Positions 1 through 11,800 of a stretch of 64,000 bases of DNA are shown one piece after another. The DNA lies in assembly GCA_964036045.1 (NCBI GenBank), contig OZ038387.1, forward strand, positions 57,692,427 to 57,756,426. The letters run 5' to 3'. Source of the stretch: Eutreptiella sp. 'Long Island Sound 2002'. Its lineage: Eukaryota > Euglenozoa > Euglenophyceae > Eutreptiales > Eutreptiaceae. The first letter of the stretch is position 1. Each line of letters starts with the position of its first letter. The notes beneath the pieces were generated by a model. That model was not told the origin of the DNA. It saw only the letters and a program-made list of their open reading frames with translations, and did not search any database. The position numbers were made by a program, and so were the translations under genes.

Positions 1-3000
1 GGTTCTGATTTCAGCCCAAGCTTATGGTTGCACCCTAATTTCGGTCTTGGGCGGGGAGTGCAATAGGGTCGGCTTTCCCCCTTTGGTTTACCCCCCATGG
101 CATGGGTCCCAAGACCGATCCAAGCCCCCCCCAACACACAACATACCCTTCAGATGGGATGCAGTAGATCCTAGAGGTGCTGAATTACCCCTTTTTTGGC
201 TGGCTGCGCGCGCGACATGAATCGCGATCGGGCATGAGCTTGTTGAGTCTTACTTTTCCAATTCTGATTTCTGTGGGTCTGACTTTACGAGATCGTGGAT
301 TTCTGTGGATGTTGCTTAGTGAGCAGCGTGCAGAATGCACAACACTTCAGGCTGTACCTATAGCCATTTTTTGCATTGACACACAGGCACTCATGCAACC
401 TGCAGAAATGCATCATTCTTTCTGCATTTTTGAGAGTCTTTAGGCCACTGTTCCAGGAGCAGCCTCAAGAACGTTTGCAACCCCAAAAAAATTAGTCATT
501 GAAACCTTGCTAAATATGCCGAAAACCTCCCAACTTGGTGGTCTTAGCGTTCATGACACTACCCCCCCCCCCCCCACCAGGACCCCAAATGATGCAGCAC
601 AGTCAATGCCACCAACGAAAAAAAAGACTGATGGGTCCTGAAAAACTGACATGCTGTACGATTTGCATCTTTGTGTCACAGTAAAGCACTGGAGCACAAA
701 TGCAACGCCCAGGGCCTAACTGACGTCAGCTTTTGGTATTGTAGCAACTGGATGGCTGGGTGTGTATGCAATGGGGTCACCATGGATACAGAATTTGTTC
801 AGAAATCCCAACAAAATGACTACACACATTGCAGCATGCAGCACACACATGGTTTATGGGAAGACTCAAAATAATCACTACGAGAAACTGCAGTAGTGGT
901 GGCTGGCTAGAACGACAATCTGCTCAACTTCACCACCTCTTGTGTTGTCCACAATAGTTCAAGCATGAATTCTTCGAACCCACTGCAGGGAACTGCATCA
1001 CAGGAAAAATACATTGCAGCCAGGACAAACAACACTGGTCGCCATTATATAAGAGGCAGCTGCCTTGGCAAAGCCATCATTGCAAGAGCGGTTCACATCT
1101 TTGCGATAATAGGCCATAAAATCAGGTAAATATTGAGCATCACAGCTGGGTGCATTCTGCACTTAATCTTACAACTACTCCAGGCGTGACCCCAATATTA
1201 AAAGCTGAAATGATGCAGTGCTGATCAGAACTCTTTGTCAATAAACCACTGATACCCATGAAGTGCAGGCACCCAGAACCAATCTGCAAAAACGGTGCAT
1301 CCTTTGAGCACCCAGCAAGCAAATGTTGTGAAATGTTGTGAAAGCAAATGTGAAGCAATCGCCATTTCAGCCTAATGGTCTGACCCTTCTTGCGCAGCTG
1401 AACACGCAAAAGCATGCACAAGCATCGCTAACATGCAAACATGCATTCACTCACATTTATACACAAAACCGAGAATCACACCCCTCACACCACAGCGATA
1501 CATCAAACCACACGTCACACACACACACACACAGGCCCAGGGACAGGCATAGGTGTGTGCACGCGCACACACACACAAAATGGCACAGGTGTGCGCGCAC
1601 ACGCGCGCACACACACACAAAACCTGTGTACAGGACATCCTCTCCCCTCTGATGGCTGAGTGACTAATGGACCAGGTGCATGAACCCTGTCCTGACCCCC
1701 ATGATCCCCGGCACCTGCATCCCCACTAGGCCCCAGACCAGGCCCTACACTAGCTCCATCTTCATGCCCCCATTGACAAATGGAGCGATAGATGTGCTCA
1801 GGTACCCATTGCCTCCAGGCCATTGCAACCTCTTCAATCTTTGTTTCAGGAATTGTCCCCAGTTGCTGACTACCCATCTCCCCTCATAGAAACCTCATCC
1901 TCGGTAAACTTACCACGGCTCTCACCCATCAGTCGAACATACTACACTCTGCATGCAAAGTAACGTGCTCAGAGTGAAACATGCCAGTGCTCATGGGAGC
2001 TGTTGGCTATCCTCCATCATAGTTGGTGCCTTCAATGTCCATGCCTCGGCATATCCTGTGCCAATGGCACCCTCCCCCTTCCATCCTTTGTTGCATGTCA
2101 TGCCCCCTTCCCTTGCTAGGTGGCTGCCTATCGGCAAGCAATTGCCGGTAATCTCCAATAAATTATTCGCAGCTAGGGTGGTGCCTTTCTTATTAGCAGG
2201 TGCTCGTCATCAATGCTTTGGGCACCAGTTGATGCACCACCTACATATTGCCTACAACTGCTAGCAATCTAGGGTTGGACCCCCCTACTCCATATCTTGT
2301 CCTTGGTACACTATGTGCTAGGGCACCATGGCCGGAGCACATCCAGCCAAGAGATTTCAGGGCCCGTCGCCTTTCATGGTCACTTGACGATGCTTACCCC
2401 ATCCGCGGAAGAACCCACACCGGTGAGTGAAGCAAATAGGGTTTGGAGAACCCTGAGTGGCAAGAAAGAGATAAACACAAAAAGGGTTGTTTCTTTTTTG
2501 TAGAAAGTGTTTTTTGGCTTGCCCGTTTTTTGGGGGATGCTTGCTAGAAACATTGTTTCTTCATAATGCTTTCCGTGCCTTCTTGTTATTTCTGCATAGG
2601 AGGGTGGTCAGGGGTCCAAGCTAGGGAGAGGGTTGCCGTTAATTCTTGCAAGGTTGCCGATACTTCGGCATCAAAACAGCGAATAACCATGACTCCACTT
2701 TCCTTGTGTGGGTGTTGTGTCCAACCATAAAAACAACCCCCCAAAATGCTAAAAGACACCAAAAAGCAACAAACCACATGCACAGGGACCAAAATTTTGG
2801 AAAAAACAAGGAAAAACCAAAATGGGTGTTTTTGCATCCTTGGGCAAGGGAGCTCCCTGGCAAGGTGGAGCAAGCGACCATAGAGGACTCTTAAATCTTA
2901 CACCCTAGCCCAATCCCCTTGCACCCCTCCCAAATCCCCACACTGCTTGCACTGAAGCTATGACACTGCCACCCACACGAACCACCATAGAATGGTTGTA

Positions 3001-4910
3001 GCCAGCTCCACAAACTGTAGGAGATCAAAAGCATCAAAAAGCAACAAACCACATGCACAGGGGCCAAAATTTTGGAAAAAACAAGGAAAAACCAAAATGG
3101 GTGTTTTTGCATCCTTGGTCAATGGAGCTCCTTGGCAAGATGGAGCAAGCGACCATAGAGAACTCTTAAATCTTACACCCTAGCCCAATCCCCTTGCACC
3201 CCTCCCAAATGCCCGCACTGCTTGCACTGACGCTACCACCCACACGAACCACCATAGAATGGTTGTAGCTAGCTCCACAAATTGTAGGAGATCAAGGCCT
3301 CAACCTTGCCAGACTCTCCAACAAGAGGCACACAACGAATGACGTTCCCAACCCTATGAGCAACCTTGGAATTCCCATCACTACTCAAGGCTAAAGCCCT
3401 CCTTCAACGACCTACACCATGGAGAATGCCTTGCTTTTGGTGCAACACCACCCACAACAACCTCCTCAACACCAGCATAATGTGCACTCCTTGCCAACAT
3501 CTACCCTTGCCTATGTGCTATTGTGGGAGGCAAGATATTGCAACCTTGCAAGAGCTCCTCCAACCACCATGCTCTATATACTTGCCCCTGCCTGTGTACC
3601 ATGGGAGCCAGGGGCCCACAACAGTGCAGGATGGTGCCCCGTGCCATCCAGTGACACACACACCCCTGTGGTATCAAAGACCCACAACAATTTAGGAATT
3701 CAATTCAATTCAACACCTAGTCACCCACACACTTGGCACCATCCATGTGCGATAGCAGGTGGCGAGCAGCATGTGCAAAATTTCAACATCTTGCAACCCC
3801 AACAACACACTTGTCCCCATTGGTGTGCCGTGGGAGGGGCCAAGGGGGTGGGGATTGCACAAAGCAAGAATTTAATCTCTTGCTACCCCCTACCTGTATA
3901 CTTGTGGAATGCATGGGCCCACAAGAATGGAAAATTGTATCCCCTGCCACCCTCACAGCACATGGTTTTGCTGTGTGTTGTGAGAAGCGGGAACATACGA
4001 CAGTAGGAACATACGACAGTGCTGGGAGGCAAGGACGTACAGCACTACGGGACTTCGAACCACACCCTGCTGTGTCCGCAACACACATGCCCCCACTGGT
4101 GGGAGGCGGAGACCCACAACAACGAACCCCCTAGGACACACAAACAGGGGCAAGTGTGCCAGGGGCAGGTGTGCTAGGTGTGCTGTGGGGTGGCACGGGG
4201 GGTTGAACTCCTGCACCATTGCACAACCCTGCCCAGGCGGGGGCAAGTGTGCCACAGGCATGGTAGAGGATGAAACTCCCGCTCCATGGTTTTTTCATCG
4301 GGTGTCCCAGCCTCCTACAGCACACAGATAAGGGCTAGTGTGCTGTAGGAGTGGTAGGAAGTCAGACTTCCACACTGTTGTGGGTCCCAGCCTCTCATCC
4401 CACACAGCCAAGGGCAAGTGCACTCACTGTAAAGGTTGCCGGGAGGCAGGGACGTTTGATGATGCAGAAATTCAACCACGTACCATCTGGGGTGCAGGCA
4501 TCTGCAGTGTAGAAGATCGTGCTTCCCTCCTGACCTCAGCAGTGGGGTACAGGAACTTCCGGCACAAAAGACTGTTGTTTCTCCTGCTGCACCCCAGCTG
4601 GAGTGCAGGCACTTGTGGCACGGCAAAACCAGCCACCCCCTGCTGCACAAGTGGTGGGGTGCTTGCACTTGCAGCAGAAAAGACTAAGCATCCCCTACAA
4701 CACTAGTGCCCTCAATACCCCCACCCTCCGTGTGCAATGTGCTTATAGGGTGCATGCAGCACACTAGAAAGCCTCAACATCCCCCCACATGTGGCTGCAT
4801 GGCTGCAGCAGGATAGGACAGCACACCCCAACTGCGCCCATGCAGTGAGGAGTGGGCCTCGACCCCACCCCCTGGAACCTATACAGTAGGGTGCTGGCTG
4901 AAACACGACT
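1..4910. other. Intergenic DNA left of the large gene
   Basis: I find no convincing exon here. It holds a CA/TG-rich microsatellite (about 1,504-1,620), a tandem duplication (2,761-3,308), and at 3,600-4,750 a degenerate C-rich tract of repeated phrases such as aagtgtgcc and tgcagcac that looks like an eroded satellite. Confidence 0.5.
2761..3308. repeat. Two-copy tandem duplication, period 275 bp
   Basis: The text starting aaaaagcaacaaaccacatg at 2,761 recurs at 3,036 and stays close for most of 260 bases. Differences include a short deletion near ctatgacactgcc. No coding potential was recognised. Confidence 0.8.
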
Positions 4911-5281
4911 GGGGGGGGGGGGGGTCAATAGAGCCCTCCGGCCGGACTCCCCCCTCCCCCAAAAAGGGCTCAATTGACAGGACCCCCAAAATCCTACCGA
5001 GTCTGACCCCCAGGCCTTGGAGGTGACCCAGACCCAAAAATCGGGAAAAAAAGAAAATGGGATTTTCGGAATCAGCGTGTCGAGGGGGTTCAGAAAAGTC
5101 ATCATTTGCCATATATTTGGTGAAAAAAAAATCGACCAATTTTAGTGCTCAAAAAAATTTTCGGCGCCTTTGGCGCCAGACTTCATAATGACTAATGAAT
5201 GGTGCCTCTGAATTGAGCCCTTTTCCCAAACCCCCCCCCCCAGTTTTGGGGGGCTCTATTGACCCCCCCCCCCCCCCCCCC
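4911..5281. mobile_element. Nonautonomous inverted-repeat element (MITE) with G-run ends
   Basis: The left end is a G14 run followed by tcaatagagccc. The right end is the reverse complement, gggctctattga followed by C19. A second inverted pair lies inside (gggctcaattga at about 4,970 and tgaattgagccc at about 5,210), so the arms are roughly 75 bp. There is no coding capacity. The middle holds a ggcgcc-ttt-ggcgcc hairpin at 5,163-5,177. I found no clear target duplication. Confidence 0.75.
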
Positions 5282-5368
5282 GGAAGTGAAAACCCAACAT
5301 GCCATATCCTGTCTACCTTCCCAGGGGTACAACATCCCAGCCTAAGCCTTCGTGTGGCAGCACCTTCA

Positions 5369-5372
<4 letters not shown>

Positions 5373-5449
<77 letters not shown>
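5373..5449. repeat. (CA)n microsatellite
   Basis: Uninterrupted CA dinucleotides, about 38 units. It lies between the MITE and the 3' end of the large gene. Confidence 0.97.
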
Positions 5450-5453
<4 letters not shown>

Positions 5454-5624
5454 TTAAATAAATATTGCTGTGCGTTGCGGACTGTTTGGCTTCGGGTCAC
5501 CATTTTCTAAATCAAGGAAGGATCAATGTGGGATGGACTGCAAAGCCCCCATCTCGGAACCCCCAACAATCGAGGCATTCCACCTACCCACTTCAACACA
5601 GAGTCACGCTGCAGAGTGCCGTGT

Positions 5625-5630
5625 TTTATT
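5625..5630 (-). terminator. Candidate polyadenylation signal AATAAA
   Basis: The minus strand reads AATAAA 83 bases after the TGA of the large gene. Position and sequence fit a canonical signal. Algal genes often use other signals, so this is tentative. Confidence 0.4.
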
Positions 5631-5712
5631 TGTGTTGAGGAAAGCGACAAACGTGCACGGATGGGTGCACATGTACACAGTGGAGCCCACATTGCAACCT
5701 TGTGGGCTGGCA

Positions 5713-5806
5713 TCATTTTTCTCCGCCAAGTCGACGGTCAAAATCTGCAAAGGAGTCTTCTACAGGCGTAGTGTCCCTGTCACTGCTGTAAACGGCATCA
5801 CTTCTC
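5713..5806 (-). CDS. Exon 15: C-terminus and stop
   Basis: Acceptor gcacaacag. It encodes RSDAVYSSDRDTTPVEDSFA and DFDRRLGGEK, then TGA at 5,713-5,715. VYSSDRD corresponds to the VYTTD-type motif I recall near the family C-terminus. Confidence 0.85.
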
Positions 5807-8800
5807 CTGTTGTGCGGAAAAAAGAAAAGACTGAACACTCCGCCTCAGCTTTCCCTCCCTCTGCCTCCGTCAGGGGCACAAGTAGGGTGGGAACCTGATC
5901 TTCTGCTCTTTCTTCTGGTATGGTTTGGTGCTGCGGATTTTCTGAACAACTTGGCGGTCGGTCGTCAACTCCTGTACGGCTTGGGCACGTGCCTGAGCAG
6001 TGTGCAACATGATACAGTCGCAGCAGGCACTTGTAATAATGCTCCAGTGCACGTGCAATGCACATCAGCGTGACCATCGCCATGCTACACAGAATTGCAT
6101 GGACATAGATTGGCCCATGTGAAGGGCCTACAGGCACTTCCAGCAGGAGGGTTATAAGGGCTGGGCCCCCCTGAGTTAAATGAAAAATGTTGGGTGTTGG
6201 AGGCACTCACCAAAACCCTTTGGCAACGATTTTCTCCCAGACCCCTGGGTCGGTGATATCGAGGTCAGCCCCTCCAAATTAGGCGGTAAACAGAGGAGGA
6301 ATTGGACTTTCTACTGCAGGGGGGGAGTGGGGCACATGCAGGGATCCCAGCCACACGTTGTTGCCCCATACTGCTCCGGCGGTATGCCTGAATTTCCTGA
6401 CGAGATGAAATTGAGCACGATGATAAGGAACCAAGCCAGCATAGATGCCCTCCTGGCAATCCCGCAAACTAGCGATTTTTAGACTATTTCATCAAGGGCC
6501 ACTGGGAAATCTTGAATTTCACACATTTACGCACTGGACCCATCGGGAAACCCCAGCCAGTCCTGAGGCTGGGATTGAGACAGCACACCGGAATTTTCGA
6601 TGTACGTATATGCGTGTAGGGGTCCTGCCCCGTGCGTGACGGGTTTGTGCACCCGCGCGGTCCCGTGTAGTGCTATTTGTTGTGTGTTCTGTGAGTGCTT
6701 GGGACCGGCAGCAAACCAACACGCAGGCTTCACACTATGCCTGGTACAAATTGGCCCAAATTGGTTTGTCGCCGTTGATGTTCCTCGAGTGGTGGTGGAG
6801 CTTTGTTTGGACCCATTTTTTGAGCCATTTTTGGCCTTAAAACGCGACATTTTCAAGGCACTTTGGTCATTTACAGGGATCATGAGGGGCGCCCAGATGC
6901 AGCCCTTGACACCAAACCCCCCACCCCCACCCCCCCAGCCCTCAAAATGGCCAAAATGTTAACAAGGTCCGGTCCATATTTGGTCCCAATTTGGCACCAA
7001 AGGCGCCGGAAAAATTTTTTTTTCGCATATAGTGGGGGATAAAAATTTGCTGTTACCCCATGTGTGCATACTCAAAATGCTCAGAATTTCATGGGGAATC
7101 CAAATAGGTATGCAAAGCATGAAAAAGTTTTCTGATCCCTGACCTTCCCCATCCAGCCCCCCAACCCTGGCTGCTAGGACCGCACCCCCCAGGGGGTAAA
7201 TGTTTTTTCCAAAACCCCACATATGTGTGTTCAAAATGATCAGTGCGACGAGGGTATCATTTAGAGGTATGTATGTTGGGGTACCCGACGAGGGTATCAT
7301 TTAGAGGTATGTATGTTGGGGTACCCAGGACCCCACCCTGGCTATCCCCCATCCCCCTCCTTAGGGAGGCGGATTGCACATTCAAGGAGCAAATTGCACC
7401 TTGAATCTGAGTTTATGAGTCTATTGGTGCGCACGCCACACCTGTTGGCAACAGCGCGCCACCCCCCCTCCCCCCAACGCCAACCGACTGTTTGCGCGCG
7501 CCAATCCCGAAACAATGGGGCATGTGCATACAAACATGAGAGCTGTCGTTTGGAAAAGGTCGCCGGTCCCCAAATGGTGGTATAATTTTTCGGGTCCACT
7601 CCTCGAGGGAGGGAGTTGGGCATATCCCATGGCAATGGCTGCAAGGAGTGGGTGTCAAATGTCGAAGGAGTACGGGACAGGCAACTGGAACCCCCCGCCT
7701 GACGCCACGGGTTTGCCCCGCGATGCGTTGTGACTTCCCCAGACCACCCCTGCCGGCGAGTAGTGCCAGGCGTGTGGCGGTGTGCCTCGCATTGCACACC
7801 TCACTCCAGCCCTCAGGCCTTCGCCCTTATCCGAACACGAGCTTCTACTCTATCACACGCCCATCCGTACAGTCTGTACCCAAGACAACCCGATTGCTAT
7901 GGTGCATATCGGCCTCGCTTTTGCGCCTTCATGGCCTACCGCTCCTTAAGAGGAAGCCCACACCTCGTTTCGGCTCTCAATCTCTGCATTGCGAGTCTGC
8001 AGGCGGAACCAGCGCCAGATGGGGACCGAAAGGTATACAAGGGCATACAGCAGCAACAACGGATACCTGCACATGGCAACGGGACTGAACAGGGCAAGGA
8101 ACCCCCGGACACGATGAAAGCATTCGGAGGGGGTGGGAAACATAAAATTTTGGTGTCCACATGACCTCAGACACTGCAACAGTATCAGAATAGCGTCTTT
8201 GCCCCTCCCCCTTCAAATCCATGAGAACGCTTCCAGTGCCGCAGGATTTGGGGTTCACTGTTTTTCACTAGAGTACCATGCTGTTTCCGAACGTCGCATA
8301 AATGGAAACAAACGAGGTTGGCGGTCAACATCCCCCTTCAGCCAAGCCCCAGGTAGCGGTGAAACAACCTCAGCAACATCCTTCCACTCAATACGCCCGT
8401 TGTAAACGCTAGGCTTTACGATAATCAATGGCCGCGGAAACCCGACTTTGTGCTGGGGAGGGCTTGACACCCCGCGCTGCTGGTGAACGGGCACCCCAAG
8501 CTCGGTACGGAGGTGATACATCTTTGGAGTGCTCTCCCCAGGGGTTTGATGTTGCTTTCCCATTTTGGGCACGCATTTATTTGCCCCCTTTCTTTATGGC
8601 ATCCTTATCGCCACAAACATCGGATGGTGAGGGGTAAAAGGAGATCCCGCTCTGATGACAGAGGCAAATACAAGACCTAGCATGTCCACAAACCACAAGA
8701 ATCAATCGGGGAGAAACGAAAAGAAATGGGGGATGGGTCCTTGGGGTCCAAGGTCTGCATCTAAACAACACATTTCCACGTTATCCAACTGTGACTACTA

Positions 8801-11800
8801 TGCAAAAAGGGTGCCACTTAAGCAACACACCACCAGGAATTGTGTCTTTGCAAAGTCTCTTACAATCGCAGCGCAATTGTGCTGCAGGGCGCGCCGCAAG
8901 CGCCGCAAAAGAGTGTTATCTCTAGGGGGGAAGTCTCATGGGCATGTAACGACTCGCCCCCATCACAAAGTGGCAATACCAGGACACTTGACATGTGAGA
9001 TTTGCTCACTGTGGGTTCTCAAAATATCAACAAAAAACCTCAAAAATTCTATTTGACCTGTTGCGGCTGAAAATTGCAGGAGTAGGTTGCACCAATCCCT
9101 TGGCCCCAAGCACCTAATGGCCAAGCGGGGTGAGAAACACGTGCCTAGAGCATGCTTGATTGGGATGGTTCTTCATTGTGGACGGTCACAATGTTGGAAA
9201 ATTCAGTTTCCAAAATTTGGATCCTTGCGGCTGAAGGATGACATAGTGGACCCTGGCGGTTGTGCTAACTCGTGGAGTATCAGGTTTTGAATCAGGATTG
9301 AGGCTTGCCTCGTGTCTTGTCCGAAATGTTGAGTCCTCCGAGAAGACCCGGATTGAACGCGTCTTGTTTTACGGGGGGTCGACGTCCTCCGCTTCACCTG
9401 CACCCAAGCCCCACGGCGCACACACCCGACCCTCACGGCGTCCAAGAAGGGGCCCAATGTGCGGTATGCAGCGTAGGAACCGAAGAGGGTGCCCAGCTTC
9501 AACGCCCCGAACAGGTTCACAACGCCCAGCAGCCCCGCGAAAAAAAGCTTCGTCCCAGTGGCACGACTGAACTTGTTCTCCTTTTCCTGCCCAGAAACGG
9601 ACAACGTGTTGTGGATGAGGACATGAGTGTGCGGCTGCGCTGTGTGCAGATGCTGCAGGTGTGCAGGGGCTCGATTGGCGTGGCTGGTGATCGCTGGCTG
9701 TACTCAGGCCTTGAGGCCGCAGGCGCCACGGGCCCCTGGAACTCGGTCGTTGTTGGTGTTGTTGTTGTTTTGGGGAGGTTGTCAACTGAGGCGGGCACCG
9801 ACTGATGTGCACAATTTGCAGGATGCATCCTATTCAGGGACGGGATGTGTGCGGGATGACCACGGCTGAGGTACGTGCATGATGCACAATGATACACATC
9901 GGCGGGGCTCCTTTTAGGGGGGGGGGGGGGTGGCACAAGGCCTCCCTATTAGATTGTTTGCCTTTGGCGGCACCTATTGGCCTCTCGCCACTGCTCATTC
10001 TGACCCTCTGTGGGTCCGGACGTGCTTTGGTTGTGTCAACGACACCCATTTGGAGGGGGGGGCGGGGCACCCCCCCCCCTCCCCCAGTGGTGCTGATTTT
10101 TTGAGGTGCCGAAGGCCCCCAAAAAATATTTTTTGCCCAAACTGGCTGGCGCCAAAGGCGCAAGAGAAAATTTTTGATTGGCCAACTGCCCGGAGAAAGA
10201 TTTGGCCCAATCACTGAAGAGAGGTGGAAGGGGGGGGGCACCCCCAGTGGTGCTGAGTCGTCAAAAGGAGCATGCTGTGTTTTGTTTTTACAGGTTGCCT
10301 TCTGCGCGGAAGCTTTAAGATTAAGACTTCACAGGGTGTTGGGTTCTGCTCATCGCGCATTGCTTCAACTTCCCTGCTCTATGCCCATGCACCATCCTCC
10401 ATGTTGCCAAGCCCCCAAACACTGGGTCGGAGAGCGGCTGAAGCCAAGGGGTAGTCAGACGTTCATCTGGGGGGCAACAGAAACCGGGTGCATCCCCACA
10501 GGGACGGCAGCCAACGCGGACCCAACCGGACCGTCAGGGACTGTGCGTGTGGCAACCAGCCGCACACCTCCAAAACTGGGGCAACTGCCACTTCCTGCCG
10601 TGTTCCTGTGGGCCTCAACTCATCAAAGACGTACACAATGTTGCCTTCTGGCGTCACCTGCAGATACGCGTCACATACATAGGGAAGGGGACACAGGGAG
10701 ACACTAAATGTCTAAGTCATAATACAGGGGGGACAAGGGCAGGCAGAAAAGGCCGGATACTTTGAACATAAGCTGAGATACATGGGCTTGTGCCCAGTCT
10801 ACGATGAGCACACAGATGTTTCATGAATTCTGCGTGCCCCCTTTTGCGTATTACCTTTGTACACCTTCTGTTCCTTGTGCAATCGCCCCAAGAAAGGGGA
10901 CCAGACTGTTCCTTAAGAGGGAGGGGGTCCGAGGGGGGGGGGGGGGCTGTGGGGGGGATCCCCCCCCCGCCAGGAGACCCTGGGTTGTTAGAGGCACCAA
11001 AGGCGCCAAACAAATTTGAGGTGATTTTTTGGCCTAAACTGACTTGCGCCGAAGGCGCCAGAAAAAATTTTTTGATTGGCCAAAGGCCCGGAGAAAATTT
11101 TGCCCAATCACTTAAAGGGGTGGGGGGGGGGGGGGATGTCACACACCCCCCCCCCCAGGAGATGCTGAGTTGCCAAGCAAAACTCTGAAGGGTACCCATC
11201 CAAACCAGCAGTGGCGCATTTGGTCTATTTGGTCTGCTGTGCGTTCCAGTGGATACAGTTGTCCTTGACCAAAGAATATTCCAGACTCAACCCATTTGGT
11301 GCTTCTCTGCTTCTTGCTTCCAAAAATGAGCCTAGACCATTTGGGGTGCCTAAACAAGTGAAATGAGCCCATTTTGAGCCCATTGCAAGCCATTTTGGCC
11401 CCTCCAAAGTCTTGAAATTGGGCTGGTTTGGGACAAAAAGTGGGTCAAAAATGGGTCAAAAGAGTGTTTTTCCAAACATGATCTGGGACCATTTGGTGTG
11501 CCTAAACAAGTGAAATGAGCCCATTTTGAGCCCATTGCAAGCCATTTTGGCCCCTCCAAAGTCTTGAAATTGGGCTGGTTTGGGACAAAAAGTGGGTCAA
11601 AAATGGGTCTAAAGTGTGTTTTTCCAAACATGATCTGGGACCATTTGGTGTGCCTAAACAAGTGAAATGAGCCCTTTTTGAGCCCATTGCAAGCCATTTT
11701 GGCCACTCCAAAGTCACAAAATGCCTTGAAAATGGGTTCTTTTGCCACCAAAAAATGGGTCAAAAATGGATCCAAAATGTGTTCTTCCAAAGATACCCTT

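Noticed and set aside
1447-1877. Open frames made of His/Thr or Cys/Val repeats
   Set aside because: They are CA/TG microsatellite translated in different frames.
7500-7670. Exon-like stretch PLPWDMPNSLPRGVDPKNY after a good acceptor on the minus strand
   Set aside because: Exons 13 and 14 already join in phase to give RNE-ARAQ; inserting this piece is not needed and it shows no family motif.
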